Shown piece after piece: positions 14,608 to 22,584 of a stretch of 42,694 nt of DNA (position 1 is the stretch's first letter; each line of letters begins with the position of its first letter). A program made the translations under genes and the position numbers. The stretch is from Oscillibacter sp. (GTDB taxonomy: Bacteria > Bacillota > Clostridia > Oscillospirales > Oscillospiraceae): the NCBI GenBank assembly GCA_022791135.1, contig JAAVYM010000020.1:73038-115731 (forward strand), in the 5' to 3' direction. A model generated the notes under the pieces. The model saw only the letters and a list, made by a program, of their open reading frames with translations. It was not told the origin of the DNA and made no database searches.

Positions 14608-14634
14608 AGAGGCACCTAGAAAGGAGGACCCGCC

Positions 14635-15285
14635 ATGAAAACCATTATCACCATCGGAAGACAATTCGGCAGCGGCGGCAAGGAAGTGGGCATCCGCGTG
14701 GCCAAGGAGCTGGGTATTCCCTTTTATGATAAGGAGATTTTGCAGCAAGCCGCCAAGAAGAGCGGGCTGTGCGAAAAAATCCTGGAGAATTTTGACGAGC
14801 GGCCCAAAAGCTTGCTCTATTCCATTGCTATGGACTCCTACATGTTCGCCCTGCCGGGCACTGGCGCAGGGGATTCCCTGGAGCAGCAGGTCTATCTGGC
14901 CACCTTCAACACCATTCGTCAGATCGCCAAGCAGGGTCCCTGCGTCATCATTGGCCGCTGTGCAGACTACGCCCTGTCCGAGGACCCAAATCACCTGAGC
15001 ATTTTCATTCACGCCCCCATGGAGGACCGCATCCGCCGGGTGGCCCACCGGCTGGATCTGGCCCCGGACAAGGCCAGGTCCCTTATCAACAAGACCGATA
15101 AGCGCCGCGCCTCCTATTATGAGTATTACTCCTCCCAGCGCTGGGGAGCGGTGGACAGTTACGATTTTTGCCTGAACAGCAGTTTCCTGGGCCTGGGCGG
15201 CACCGTGGAGTTGATTCGCGCCATGGTAGAACACAAGGAAAATCCGGTTCCAAGCCCTACGGAAGAAGATCCTACCCGCAAATAA
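14635..15285 (+). CDS. Cytidylate kinase-like family protein
   Basis: A 216-residue P-loop kinase of the Cytidylate_kin2 group. The nucleotide loop is GRQFGSGGKEVG at about residues 8-19, followed by FYDKEIL, VIIGRCADYAL (about 103-113), an IFIHAPMEDRIRRV segment and the NKTDKRRASYYEYYS lid-like stretch. These proteins are common in Clostridia and resemble Cmk, but lack its full NMP-binding insert, so the true substrate is unknown; it need not be CMP. An AGAAAGGAGG site precedes the ATG. The gene has its own promoter and terminator and is monocistronic. Confidence 0.9.
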   Translation: MKTIITIGRQFGSGGKEVGIRVAKELGIPFYDKEILQQAAKKSGLCEKILENFDERPKSLLYSIAMDSYMFALPGTGAGDSLEQQVYLATFNTIRQIAKQGPCVIIGRCADYALSEDPNHLSIFIHAPMEDRIRRVAHRLDLAPDKARSLINKTDKRRASYYEYYSSQRWGAVDSYDFCLNSSFLGLGGTVELIRAMVEHKENPVPSPTEEDPTRK

Positions 15286-15291
15286 GCTTCG

Positions 15292-15327
15292 CCCGGCGGA
15301 CAGATGTCCGCCGGGATTTATTTTTTC
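15292..15327 (+). terminator. Terminator after the cytidylate-kinase-like gene
   Basis: CCCGGCGGAC, loop AGAT, GTCCGCCGGG, then ATTTATTTTTT. Perfect 10-bp GC-rich stem. Confidence 0.9.
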
Positions 15328-15513
15328 ACAATTTTATGGGTAGAACGCGCTTTTTTTGATTAAAAAAATTTTCCAAATTCAGAAGTTAGTACTTCCTCTT
15401 TAAAAGAAAGTGTGATAAAATGACCCTTGAGCGAGGCTCGAAAAAGGCTTGCGGCGGCGAACCTGGCAGCGCGGGCATGTTTATAGCGTCAGCTATGATT
15501 AAGGAGTTTCAAT

Positions 15514-16431
15514 ATGGAGAGAATTTTAATTATTGATGACAGCGCGGTACAAGCACGGTTTTTAAAGTCGATTCTGGACCAGGATTACGACGTTACCGCG
15601 ATCAATACGGCGGAAGAGGGCCTGGAACAGGCGAAAAACGGAGCCTATTCCCTGATCCTCCTGGATGTCATTATGCCAGGTATGGACGGCTTTGAGCTGC
15701 TCAAGCGGCTGCAAGAGGAGGTGCTGCTCCAGCGCACCCCCGTCATCCTGATCACCAGCCTCAGCGACATCGAGCACGAGGAGCAGGGTCTGACCCTGGG
15801 GGCGGTGGACTATATCACGAAGCCCTTCCACCCGGTTATCGTCCGGGCCAGGGTGAATACCCATATCAAACTCTATCAATACCGCACTCAGATCGAGCGG
15901 GAGGCCACTGTGGACCAGCTCACCGGTGTGCCAAACCGGCGGCGCTACGACGCCGTCAGCGGCAAGCGCTGGCAGGACGCCATCCGGCTAGGCGTGCCCT
16001 TTTCCATCTGCATGTTCGACATCGATAAATTCAAGGTTTACAACGACACCTTCGGCCACCCTGCGGGGGATAAGGTCATCTCCGCCGTGGCGGGGGCCGC
16101 CTCTTCCATGCTCCGGCGGGGAACGGATTTCTTTGCCCGTTACGGCGGGGAGGAGTTCGTGGCCCTTATCCTGGGCGGGGACGCAAAAAGCGACTTCGAG
16201 CACATGCAGCGGGTCCGCCAGGCGGTGGAGGACCTGCATATTCCCCATAACCCCGAGGTTTTTCAATGGGTCTCCATCAGCATCGGCGGCATCACCGTCC
16301 GCCCCAAGCTGGGAGACGTCTATAGCAACTACTTAAAAATGGCGGACACCATGCTTTATGACGCCAAGCGCTTCGGCCGGAACCAAGTGGTCTGGACCAG
16401 CGACAAAATGGAGCAATGGCGGGAAAAATAG
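15514..16431 (+). CDS. Response regulator with GGDEF output: diguanylate cyclase
   Basis: A 305-residue PleD-like protein without the second receiver domain. Residues 1-120 are a receiver: acidic pair at Asp8-Asp9, phosphoacceptor Asp51 in LLDVIMPGMDGF, Thr/Ser at TS 81-82 and Lys103 in ITKPF. Residues about 130-300 are a GGDEF domain with DQLTGVPNRR, FDIDKFKVYNDTFGHPAGD and the active-site GGEEF at 211-215. Arg202-Gly-Thr-Asp205, five residues before GGEEF, is an intact RxxD inhibitory site. It should make cyclic di-GMP when phosphorylated and be product-inhibited. No histidine kinase lies nearby. The start is the ATG at 15514, behind AAGGAG. Confidence 0.95.
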   Translation: MERILIIDDSAVQARFLKSILDQDYDVTAINTAEEGLEQAKNGAYSLILLDVIMPGMDGFELLKRLQEEVLLQRTPVILITSLSDIEHEEQGLTLGAVDYITKPFHPVIVRARVNTHIKLYQYRTQIEREATVDQLTGVPNRRRYDAVSGKRWQDAIRLGVPFSICMFDIDKFKVYNDTFGHPAGDKVISAVAGAASSMLRRGTDFFARYGGEEFVALILGGDAKSDFEHMQRVRQAVEDLHIPHNPEVFQWVSISIGGITVRPKLGDVYSNYLKMADTMLYDAKRFGRNQVVWTSDKMEQWREK

Positions 16432-16482
16432 GGTAGGCTCAGCGCCCCGAAGGTGGAGTTCCCGGCGCTGCCTCTATAGGGA

Positions 16483-16518
16483 AGCGGAGAACCGGTTTTT
16501 GCCGGTCCTCCGCTTTTT
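16483..16518 (+). terminator. Terminator after the diguanylate cyclase gene
   Basis: AGCGGA-GA-ACCGG with CCGGT-CC-TCCGCT around a TTTTTG loop, then TTTT. The stem has a two-base internal mismatch. It lies between convergent genes. Confidence 0.75.
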
Positions 16519-16540
16519 AGCTGGTTGCTGGTGGATTTTA

Positions 16541-17578
16541 TTATTTGTACAGCTCCGGCTTCTCCATGGTCTCCACTTTCAGGAACTGGGAGGTGCCGCG
16601 GGAGGCGTTCAACGCGTCGCCCGCCACGCAGGCCACGTAGCCATCCCAGGAGGAGGGGCCGGTGAGCTTCCCGGCGTGGACAGACTCCACCCACTTGCAA
16701 AACTCAATGTCATACGCCTCAATAAAGCGCTCTTTCCAGTCGGTCATGATGGGCATGGACTCGGCGGGGTTCAGGCTGTCCCAGCCGGCGGGACGGGAGC
16801 GGCGGACCACCGCATAGGGGTCCGGCAGCTTCACGGTGCCGTTTTCGCAGACTACCTCGCACTGGATGTCATAGCCATAGCCGTCGGCCACCTGAACCTC
16901 CACGTCGATGAAGCAGCCCTTCTTGGTGCGCATCAGCATGACCTGGGGGTTGTCATAGCCTTTGTCGGAGTTGGCGGACTGGCGGACCTTGACGCACTGG
17001 ACGTCCTCATACTCGTCGTCCAACAGCCAGCGGCAGATATCCAGCTCGTGGATTGCCACGTTGGTGACGCCGTTTTCGGTCTTGAAGCCCGGACCCTGGG
17101 AGACGTTGCGGTGGCAGGCCTTGATCACCAGGGGCGCGCCGATTTCGCCGGAGTCGATGATGCGCTTCATCTCTGCGTAGCCCCGGTCGTAGTGGCGCAT
17201 AAAGCCCACCTGGACCAGCCGCTTGCCGATCTCCAGCTCCCGGTGGATGATCTCCTCGCAGTCCTTGGCGTTCTGGCTCAGGGGCTTCTCGCAGAAGCAC
17301 CACTTCTCCTCCGCCAGGGTCTTCATCACATAATCGTGGTGAGTGGGATCGATGGAGGTGATGACCACGGCCTCTACCTCGGGGTCCTTGATCATGCCGT
17401 CGCAGTCGTTTCCGAAGGAGCGGATGCCGTATTTGGCGGCGGTCTCATCGGCCGCGGCCGCCACGTAGTCGCTGACGGCCACCACGGTGGCGCCGGGGAC
17501 GGTCTCAATGATGCGGCGGCAGTGGTCCTTGCCGATGGCGCCGCAGCCGATGATGCCGATTTTCAGAACCTTATCCAT
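16541..17578 (-). CDS. iolG: Inositol 2-dehydrogenase-like Gfo/Idh/MocA oxidoreductase
   Basis: A 345-residue NAD-dependent dehydrogenase. The Rossmann fold starts with IGIIGCGAIGKDH (about residues 6-18). The catalytic Lys lies in CEKPLS (about residue 94) and the conserved IHELDI block near 172 supplies the other active-site residues. MRHYDRGYAEMKRIIDSGEIGAP and the C-terminal ILTDWKERFI-like and SSWDGYVA blocks resemble myo-inositol 2-dehydrogenase closely. It oxidises myo-inositol to scyllo-inosose. It is the last gene of the iol cluster. The ATG at 17578 sits nine bases after AAAGG; a TTG nine bases upstream overlaps that site and is unlikely. Confidence 0.88.
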   Translation of the reverse strand: MDKVLKIGIIGCGAIGKDHCRRIIETVPGATVVAVSDYVAAAADETAAKYGIRSFGNDCDGMIKDPEVEAVVITSIDPTHHDYVMKTLAEEKWCFCEKPLSQNAKDCEEIIHRELEIGKRLVQVGFMRHYDRGYAEMKRIIDSGEIGAPLVIKACHRNVSQGPGFKTENGVTNVAIHELDICRWLLDDEYEDVQCVKVRQSANSDKGYDNPQVMLMRTKKGCFIDVEVQVADGYGYDIQCEVVCENGTVKLPDPYAVVRRSRPAGWDSLNPAESMPIMTDWKERFIEAYDIEFCKWVESVHAGKLTGPSSWDGYVACVAGDALNASRGTSQFLKVETMEKPELYK

Positions 17579-17596
17579 GAGTATCAACCTTTCTTT

Positions 17597-17801
17597 TTAG
17601 TAGTAAAAGATCATTTTTCTACAGGTGGGACACCGTGATGTATGGGGGCTGAACGGGTCCGTTTGACTGCCCGAGGGCCTCGTTCCTGGCCTTGAAACGA
17701 AGCGGCACGCCGGTGAGGCAGGATTCTTGATAGTAGTGGATTCCGTGCGCGCTTTGCAGCACGCCGTTTTCCATTTCCGCTCAGCAAAAGGGACAGTCCA
17801 T
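17597..17801 (-). pseudogene. Broken DUF6487-like small zinc-ribbon gene
   Basis: Between iolD and iolG the minus strand reads MDCPFC, an in-frame TGA (17783-17781), then AEMENGVLQSAHGIHYYQ and about 35 further residues to SHL and a TAG at 17621-17619. The start matches the M-x-C-P-x-C-G-x-E-M pattern of DUF6487 proteins with the glycine codon GGA changed to TGA. Members end in a second CxxC. Here a shift to the next frame after SHL gives CRKMIFYY and a stop at 17599-17597, as if a few codons with that second pair were lost. Two independent lesions argue for a decayed gene. Family assignment is from memory of the motif. Confidence 0.6.
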
Positions 17802-17807
17802 CCCTTC

Positions 17808-19736
17808 TCAGTATTTCCGGGCCTCGTCCCGGCCGGCTTTCACGCCTTCCCAGGCCTTGCGGACAGACTCCTTCTCGGACACGTCGGCAAGACCCACGTT
17901 CCACCAGGACTCATAGCCGTCGGTCATGGTCTTGGGGATGACCTTCAGATCGAACAGGCACGCAACCGTCTGCTTCTTCGCGTCGGCCAGGGCGGCCTCC
18001 AGCTCGGCAATGGTCTTGCAGGTGTAAGACTTCAGGCCGTAGCCCTCGGCGATCTTGGCGTAGTCCACCGGGATCAGGTCCCCGCAGGGCTTCTTCCCGT
18101 CGGTGTAGCGGAACTCGGTGGCCAGGCTCCCGATGCCGTGGTTCATTTCCAGATTGTTGATGCAGCCAAACCCGCAGTTATCAAAGACCAGGATGTTGAC
18201 CTTCTGTTTCTCCTGCATGATGGTCATGATCTCGCTGTGGAGCATCTGGAAGCTGGAGTCGCCCACCACGCAGTAGACCTCGTTGTCCGGCTCGGCGAAC
18301 TTCACACCCAGCGTCGCCGCCACTTCATAGCCCATGCAGGAATAGCCATACTCAGCGTGATACCCGCCCCGCTTGTCGGTGGTCCACATCCGCTGCATGC
18401 AGCTGGGCAGAGACCCTCCGGCGGTGATGTTGGGGGCGTCGGCGGCGATGCCGCGGCGGATGGCGGCCAGGGCGGCGGTGTGGGTGATCTTGCCGTCCGT
18501 CAGCTTCACGAACTCGGGGATCGTGCGGGGGTCCCGGGCCTTGATGATGGGGTCGAAGTCGTCGCCGGTGTACTCAATGGCCCCCAGACGCTTCATCTCC
18601 TCGTCCCACACGGCCTTGGCCTTGGTGATCTCATCCGTATAGGCGGAGACATAGTTCCTGGCCCGGAGCTTCTCCGCCAGAGCCTGAACCGTGGCCTTGG
18701 CGTCGCCCACGGCCTTCACCGCGTCCATTTTGTAGGCGTGGAAGCGGCAGTTGTTGATGGTGACGAACTTCACGGCCGGGTTCTGATACAGCCGCTTGGA
18801 GCTGGTGGTAAAGTCGCTGAGCCGGGAACCGATGGCAATGACCACGTCGGCGTCCTTGGCGATGTGGTTGGAAGCGTAGGTCCCCGTCACGCCGATTCCG
18901 CCCAGGCAGTAAGGATGGCTGGACTTGCAGGCGCTTTTACCCGCCTGGCTCTCGCCGAAGGGAATGTGGAACTCCTCGCAGAACCGCTCTACGATCTCCC
19001 CCGCACCGGAGTAGCGCACGCCGCCGCCCACGATGACCAGGGGCTTCTTGGCCTTGGAGATGATGCCGGCCAGGTCCTCCAGCTCCTCCTCCACAGCCAC
19101 GGGCCGGGTGATGCGGTGGACCCGCTTTTCAAAGAAGTAGCCGGGAAAATCATAGCTCTCGCCCTCTACGTCCTGGGGCAGGGCGATGCAGCACGCGCCG
19201 GTCTCGGCGGGATCGGTAAGGACCCGCATGGCGCTGATGAGGGCAGTCATGACCTGCTCGGGCCGGGTGATCCGGTCCCAATACTTGCAGACAGGCTTAA
19301 AGGCGTCGTTGGTGGAAACGGCCAGGCTGCTGCTCTGCTCCAGCTGCTGGAGCACCGGGTCCGGCTGGCGGGAGGCGAAGGTGTCCGCCGGGAACACCAG
19401 CAGGGGGATGTTATTCACCGTGGCCGTGGCGCAGGCAGTGACCATATTGGCCGCGCCGGGACCCACGGAGGAGGCGCAGGCGATGATGCGCTTGCGGCAG
19501 TTCTGCTTGGCGAAGGCGATGGCCGTGTGGCACATACCCTGCTCGTTCCGGCCTTGCATGACCTTGAGGCCGCCGGGGTTCGTGTCCAGGGCCTCGCCCA
19601 GCCCCACGGCGATGCCGTGGCCGAAGATGGTGAAAAAGCCCTCCACAAATTTAGTCTCCACCCCGTCCATGGAGACATACTGGTTATCCAGAAATTTGAC
19701 AATGGCCTGGGCCGTCGTTAAGCGAATCGTTTCCAT
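17808..19736 (-). CDS. iolD: 3D-(3,5/4)-trihydroxycyclohexane-1,2-dione hydrolase
   Basis: A 642-residue TPP enzyme of the acetolactate-synthase fold. The N-terminal domain opens with RLTTAQAIVKFLDNQYV, the family's usual start, and carries the TPP-activating Glu in MQGRNEQGM. A central NAD/FAD-like domain spans about 200-350. The C-terminal domain has the TPP/magnesium motif beginning GDSSFQ and ending NIL-VFDNCGFGCINN. IolD opens the ring of the diketo-inositol to 5-deoxy-glucuronate. Length matches Bacillus IolD (637). The ATG is preceded by AAAGGAGG and follows iolB by 21 bases. Confidence 0.95.
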   Translation of the reverse strand: METIRLTTAQAIVKFLDNQYVSMDGVETKFVEGFFTIFGHGIAVGLGEALDTNPGGLKVMQGRNEQGMCHTAIAFAKQNCRKRIIACASSVGPGAANMVTACATATVNNIPLLVFPADTFASRQPDPVLQQLEQSSSLAVSTNDAFKPVCKYWDRITRPEQVMTALISAMRVLTDPAETGACCIALPQDVEGESYDFPGYFFEKRVHRITRPVAVEEELEDLAGIISKAKKPLVIVGGGVRYSGAGEIVERFCEEFHIPFGESQAGKSACKSSHPYCLGGIGVTGTYASNHIAKDADVVIAIGSRLSDFTTSSKRLYQNPAVKFVTINNCRFHAYKMDAVKAVGDAKATVQALAEKLRARNYVSAYTDEITKAKAVWDEEMKRLGAIEYTGDDFDPIIKARDPRTIPEFVKLTDGKITHTAALAAIRRGIAADAPNITAGGSLPSCMQRMWTTDKRGGYHAEYGYSCMGYEVAATLGVKFAEPDNEVYCVVGDSSFQMLHSEIMTIMQEKQKVNILVFDNCGFGCINNLEMNHGIGSLATEFRYTDGKKPCGDLIPVDYAKIAEGYGLKSYTCKTIAELEAALADAKKQTVACLFDLKVIPKTMTDGYESWWNVGLADVSEKESVRKAWEGVKAGRDEARKY

Positions 19737-19757
19737 TGGAAAGACCTCCTTTAAAGC

Positions 19758-20558
19758 TTATCCTTGATAGATGTGGTCGTTGGCGTCGGGTTTCCAGAGC
19801 CAGGCGTGTTCCTCGTCGTCGATGCGGGTCTTCAGCCAGGGGTCGCCCTCCAGATGCCGGATGCCCCAGGCGTAGCACATGGCATAGCCCGGAGCGGCGG
19901 TCTGAGAGTGGAAGCCGCTGGTGATAACGGCCAGGCCGTTCTGACCGGTCTGGTAGATCTCGCCGTTGGCAAAGCCCGCGCCGCAGCCGGGGGGGTCGGC
20001 GACGCGGTAGAAGTCGCCCGCCGGCTGGGGGTGGTGCTGGGGGGGGTAGGAGGACCACTTGCCGGGGTGGTTCAGCACCTCGCCCAGGTCCATGTTGGAA
20101 AAGGGCGCGTTGTCATGGTCGAAGAAAGTCTTGATTTCCCGCTCCATGCAGCCCAGCAGCTCGCCCTTGTTTCCGGCGTGCTGGGTCTGGACGGTGTCGG
20201 GGGTGTACAGCACCGCTTCAAAGGGCTTGCCGTTCCGGGTCTTTTGGATATACAGCTCGCTGTGGGTCCGGGCGGTGAGGGTGATCTTCTCCCCCCGGCC
20301 CGCCAGGAGGCAGTAGGCCTCGTGGTGGAAGCAGTCCGGGCGGTCCGCCTCCACGGACTTTCCGGCCCACTCGTAGCACACCTTCCCCTCGAAGAGGAGC
20401 ACGGCCGTCTCCTTCTCCGGCTCCTCAATGGTAAAGGTATCGCCCTCCTCCAAAATGAGGAGGCCCACGTCCATCTGCGTGCCCATGTCGTCTGCGGCGG
20501 CGTCTATGTAGACATTGTAGCCCCGTTTGAGCTGACCGTTCTTGCTGAAATAAGTCAT
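19758..20558 (-). CDS. iolB: 5-deoxy-glucuronate isomerase
   Basis: A 266-residue double-cupin protein. The second cupin carries the family signature KWSSYPPQHH (about residues 167-176), whose histidines bind metal, and SGFHSQTAAPGYAMCYAWG followed by the DDEEHAWL block. IolB converts 5-deoxy-glucuronate to 2-deoxy-5-keto-gluconate. I chose the ATG at 20558 because GGAG stands nine bases before it; the ATG at 20567 directly abuts that site. It lies between iolE and iolD, same strand. Confidence 0.93.
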   Translation of the reverse strand: MTYFSKNGQLKRGYNVYIDAAADDMGTQMDVGLLILEEGDTFTIEEPEKETAVLLFEGKVCYEWAGKSVEADRPDCFHHEAYCLLAGRGEKITLTARTHSELYIQKTRNGKPFEAVLYTPDTVQTQHAGNKGELLGCMEREIKTFFDHDNAPFSNMDLGEVLNHPGKWSSYPPQHHPQPAGDFYRVADPPGCGAGFANGEIYQTGQNGLAVITSGFHSQTAAPGYAMCYAWGIRHLEGDPWLKTRIDDEEHAWLWKPDANDHIYQG

Positions 20559-20659
20559 CGGAATCATCTCCAGATCAAAAATTCAATTCATGCCGCGGCG
20601 TTATACCGCCTAAATTCCCCGGTCCCAGCCGTGCCGGAAGCCGGGAGAGGCGCCCTGGC

Positions 20660-21562
20660 TTACAGCCCCGTGTGCTCGCGGATGTACTTCCTGCCTTTCA
20701 TGGCATACTCCAGGGGATTCGCCTTGGCAGGGTCCTGCTCGGCCTCCACCAGCAGCCAGCCCTGGTAGCCCGCGTCGGAGAGCACCTTGAACACGGGATC
20801 GAAATCCACGCCGCCGTCGCCGGGAACCGTGAACGCGCCGTTGCGCACGGACTGGAGGAAGCTCCAGTTGTTCTTCCGGGCTTCTTCCACCACCGGCAGA
20901 CGCATGTCCTTCAGATGCACATGGCCCACCCGGTTCACGTACTTCTTCAGCATGGTCAGGGGATCCTCCCCGGCGAAGGTGAAGTGGCCGGTGTCATAGC
21001 AAAGGAAGACATAGCGGGGGTCGGTGTTGGCCATCATGCGGTCCGTTTCCTCGCTGGTCTGGACCACGGTGCCCATGTGGTGGTGGAAGCAGAGCTTGAA
21101 GCCCCGGTCCGCCGCGATCTTGCCCAGCTTGTTTAGACCGTCGCAAAAGCGCTCCCACTCGGCGCCGTCCATCACGTGCTTGTGCCCGCCGGTGAGAATG
21201 GGGGTGTCCATCTTGCCCTGGATGGAATAGCTCTGCTCGCTGACGTTGATCCGGTTAGCCCCTACGGCGGCCAGGAAATCCAGGTTGGCCTGAAAGTCCT
21301 TCTCCTCCTCCTCAATGGGGCGGGTCAGGATAAAGGAGGAATACCAGCGGCTGGCGATGCGCATGCCGCGCAGGTCCAGAGCCCTTTTCAGCTCAGCAGG
21401 GTCCGAGGGGTATTTGTTGCCGATTTCACAGCCGGTAAAGCCCGCCAGCGCCATTTCGCTGACGATCTGCTGAAACGTATTCTCTCCGCCCAGCTCCGGC
21501 ATATCGTCGTTGCACCAGCCGATGGGCGCGATGCCAAGGGATACAGTCTTAGGATCAAACAT
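20660..21562 (-). CDS. iolE: myo-inosose-2 dehydratase
   Basis: A 300-residue TIM-barrel protein of the xylose-isomerase-like superfamily. It starts with the IolE pattern LGIAPIGWCNDDMPELGGE, then GFTGCEIGNKYP. Later come metal-binding regions FHHHMGTVVQT, CYDTGHFTFAGEDP and GHVHLKDMR, and the end GDGGVDF-x-LVEAEQDP. It dehydrates scyllo-inosose to the diketone used by IolD. AGGAGG stands nine bases before the ATG at 21562; the longer upstream frame is not needed. It is the first gene of the iol unit. Confidence 0.95.
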   Translation of the reverse strand: MFDPKTVSLGIAPIGWCNDDMPELGGENTFQQIVSEMALAGFTGCEIGNKYPSDPAELKRALDLRGMRIASRWYSSFILTRPIEEEEKDFQANLDFLAAVGANRINVSEQSYSIQGKMDTPILTGGHKHVMDGAEWERFCDGLNKLGKIAADRGFKLCFHHHMGTVVQTSEETDRMMANTDPRYVFLCYDTGHFTFAGEDPLTMLKKYVNRVGHVHLKDMRLPVVEEARKNNWSFLQSVRNGAFTVPGDGGVDFDPVFKVLSDAGYQGWLLVEAEQDPAKANPLEYAMKGRKYIREHTGL

Positions 21563-21685
21563 GGGAAGCGACCTCCTTGAAAAATTGCCGCCCGGGACCC
21601 TGCGCAGGGGCGCCGCGGGCGGAAGATGGAAAGCGGCGGGCATGGGACCCAGCCGGCCCCCTCCGCAATCGTTTTCGCTATGAAC

Positions 21686-21714
21686 AAAGTAGCATTTTTC
21701 CGCTGAAAAATCAA
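21686..21714 (-). promoter_or_regulatory. Promoter of the iol operon
   Basis: On the minus strand TTGATT (21714-21709), 17-base spacer, TACTTT (21691-21686) preceded by TGC, an extended -10. It gives a leader of about 115 bases before iolE. Confidence 0.7.
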
Positions 21715-21732
21715 CGGGTATCCGCGCAGTTT

Positions 21733-21775
21733 TCGGAAATTTTCCGATTTCGCCAAAGCAACTTTGGCTTTTTTT
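21733..21775. promoter_or_regulatory. Two perfect palindromes upstream of the iol promoter
   Basis: TCGGAAA T TTTCCGA spans 21733-21747 and GCCAAAG CAA CTTTGGC spans 21752-21768, with seven T next to the second on the plus strand. They lie 19 to 54 bases upstream of the iol -35, a usual place for an activator or repressor. Read on the plus strand the second is terminator-like, but no plus transcript is expected here. No regulator gene lies in the cluster. Confidence 0.45.
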
Positions 21776-21832
21776 ACGCTTTGACGGAAGGGCTGTGCAC
21801 TTTCGCGCAAACGTTCACAACTGCACGCAGAA

Positions 21833-22534
21833 TTACCAGAGGTCTTTCCAGCCCACAGAGCTGCCGTCTGCCCGGAACGGCTCCGGAAAAGCGCTGGAAA
21901 CCAGCATTTCCCCCCGGATGGCGGCGGAAAGATCCTCCACTGTGCCGGGACCATAGGCGGCGAAGGCCGCGTTGTCCATCAGGATCGCGCCGACGCGCTG
22001 CATATCCTCCAGGTTCACCCGCTGGATCTCCTCCGTCTGGGAAGAGCAGCAGTCCGTCAGCACTACGGTGTTGTACTCCAGGGCGATGGCGTCGTAGCAG
22101 GTGGTGCGGACGCAGTTGGGGGTGGTGGTCCCCGCCAGAAGGACGGTCCGCACATCCAGACGGCGGAGAATCAGGTCCAGCTCTGTCTGGAAAAACGCGC
22201 TCCAGCGGGGCTTGATGATGGTATAGTCTCCCGGCTGGGGCCGGAGGCACTCCGGGGCCTGGGCGCTGTTGGGGCCGGTGGAGGCAGGGGTACAGGCGTG
22301 ACCGCCGGCCTTCCAGGCAGCATAGCGGGTCAGCTCCACGTCGCTGCCGTCCGCCCGGTAGATCCGCTTGACAAAGAAAACCGGGATGCCCTTGGCCCGG
22401 GCCAGGTCCAGGGCATGGGCACAGGCGGAAACCGTGGCCTGGGCGCCCCGGATGCAATGTCCGCCGCGACGGTCTACAAAGCCGTTTTCCATGTCGATGA
22501 GAATGAAGGCGGATCGGGTGGGATTGGGTTTCAT
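21833..22534 (-). CDS. Isochorismatase-family cysteine hydrolase
   Basis: A 233-residue protein with the family triad: Asp14 in ILIDMENGF, Lys108 in IIKPRWSAF, and Cys141 in AGTTTPNCVRTT. The cis-peptide region before the cysteine is intact. Members hydrolyse isochorismate, nicotinamide, N-carbamoyl compounds or related amides; the substrate here cannot be told. It lies upstream of the iol promoter on the same strand, about 270 bases before iolE, with no clear terminator between, so some read-through into iol is possible. Confidence 0.9.
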   Translation of the reverse strand: MKPNPTRSAFILIDMENGFVDRRGGHCIRGAQATVSACAHALDLARAKGIPVFFVKRIYRADGSDVELTRYAAWKAGGHACTPASTGPNSAQAPECLRPQPGDYTIIKPRWSAFFQTELDLILRRLDVRTVLLAGTTTPNCVRTTCYDAIALEYNTVVLTDCCSSQTEEIQRVNLEDMQRVGAILMDNAAFAAYGPGTVEDLSAAIRGEMLVSSAFPEPFRADGSSVGWKDLW

Positions 22535-22584
22535 GGAAAGTCTCCTCTCAGTGAAAATGTTTCGCCAGCTCGCTCTTCAGGCCG

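Larger units (their letters stand above)
13836..14634. other. 800-base noncoding block
   Basis: No recognisable protein gene lies here. From left to right it holds a Shine-Dalgarno for the minus gene, a consensus promoter (13957-13985), a candidate RNA of about 340 nt, a strong terminator (14287-14326), an inverted-repeat element (14341-14502), a weak terminator (14525-14552) and the promoter of the next gene (14579-14607). Several frames stay open for 80-130 codons on both strands. That reflects composition: none has a start site or a family resemblance. Confidence 0.6.

Noticed and set aside
15328-15513. Possible cyclic di-GMP riboswitch ahead of the diguanylate cyclase
   Set aside because: Neither the GEMM-I core nor its paired GNRA/receptor pattern is visible; only a small ATAGC/GCTAT hairpin lies before the ribosome site.
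17781-17783. TGA in the DUF6487-like gene as selenocysteine or recoded glycine
   Set aside because: The usual residue there is Gly and the second CxxC is also lost; other genes here end in TGA normally, so general recoding is excluded. Kept only as a thing to test.
17727-19721. A 664-codon plus-strand frame opposite iolD
   Set aside because: It mirrors iolD codon structure and shows no family motif; iolD on the minus strand is certain.
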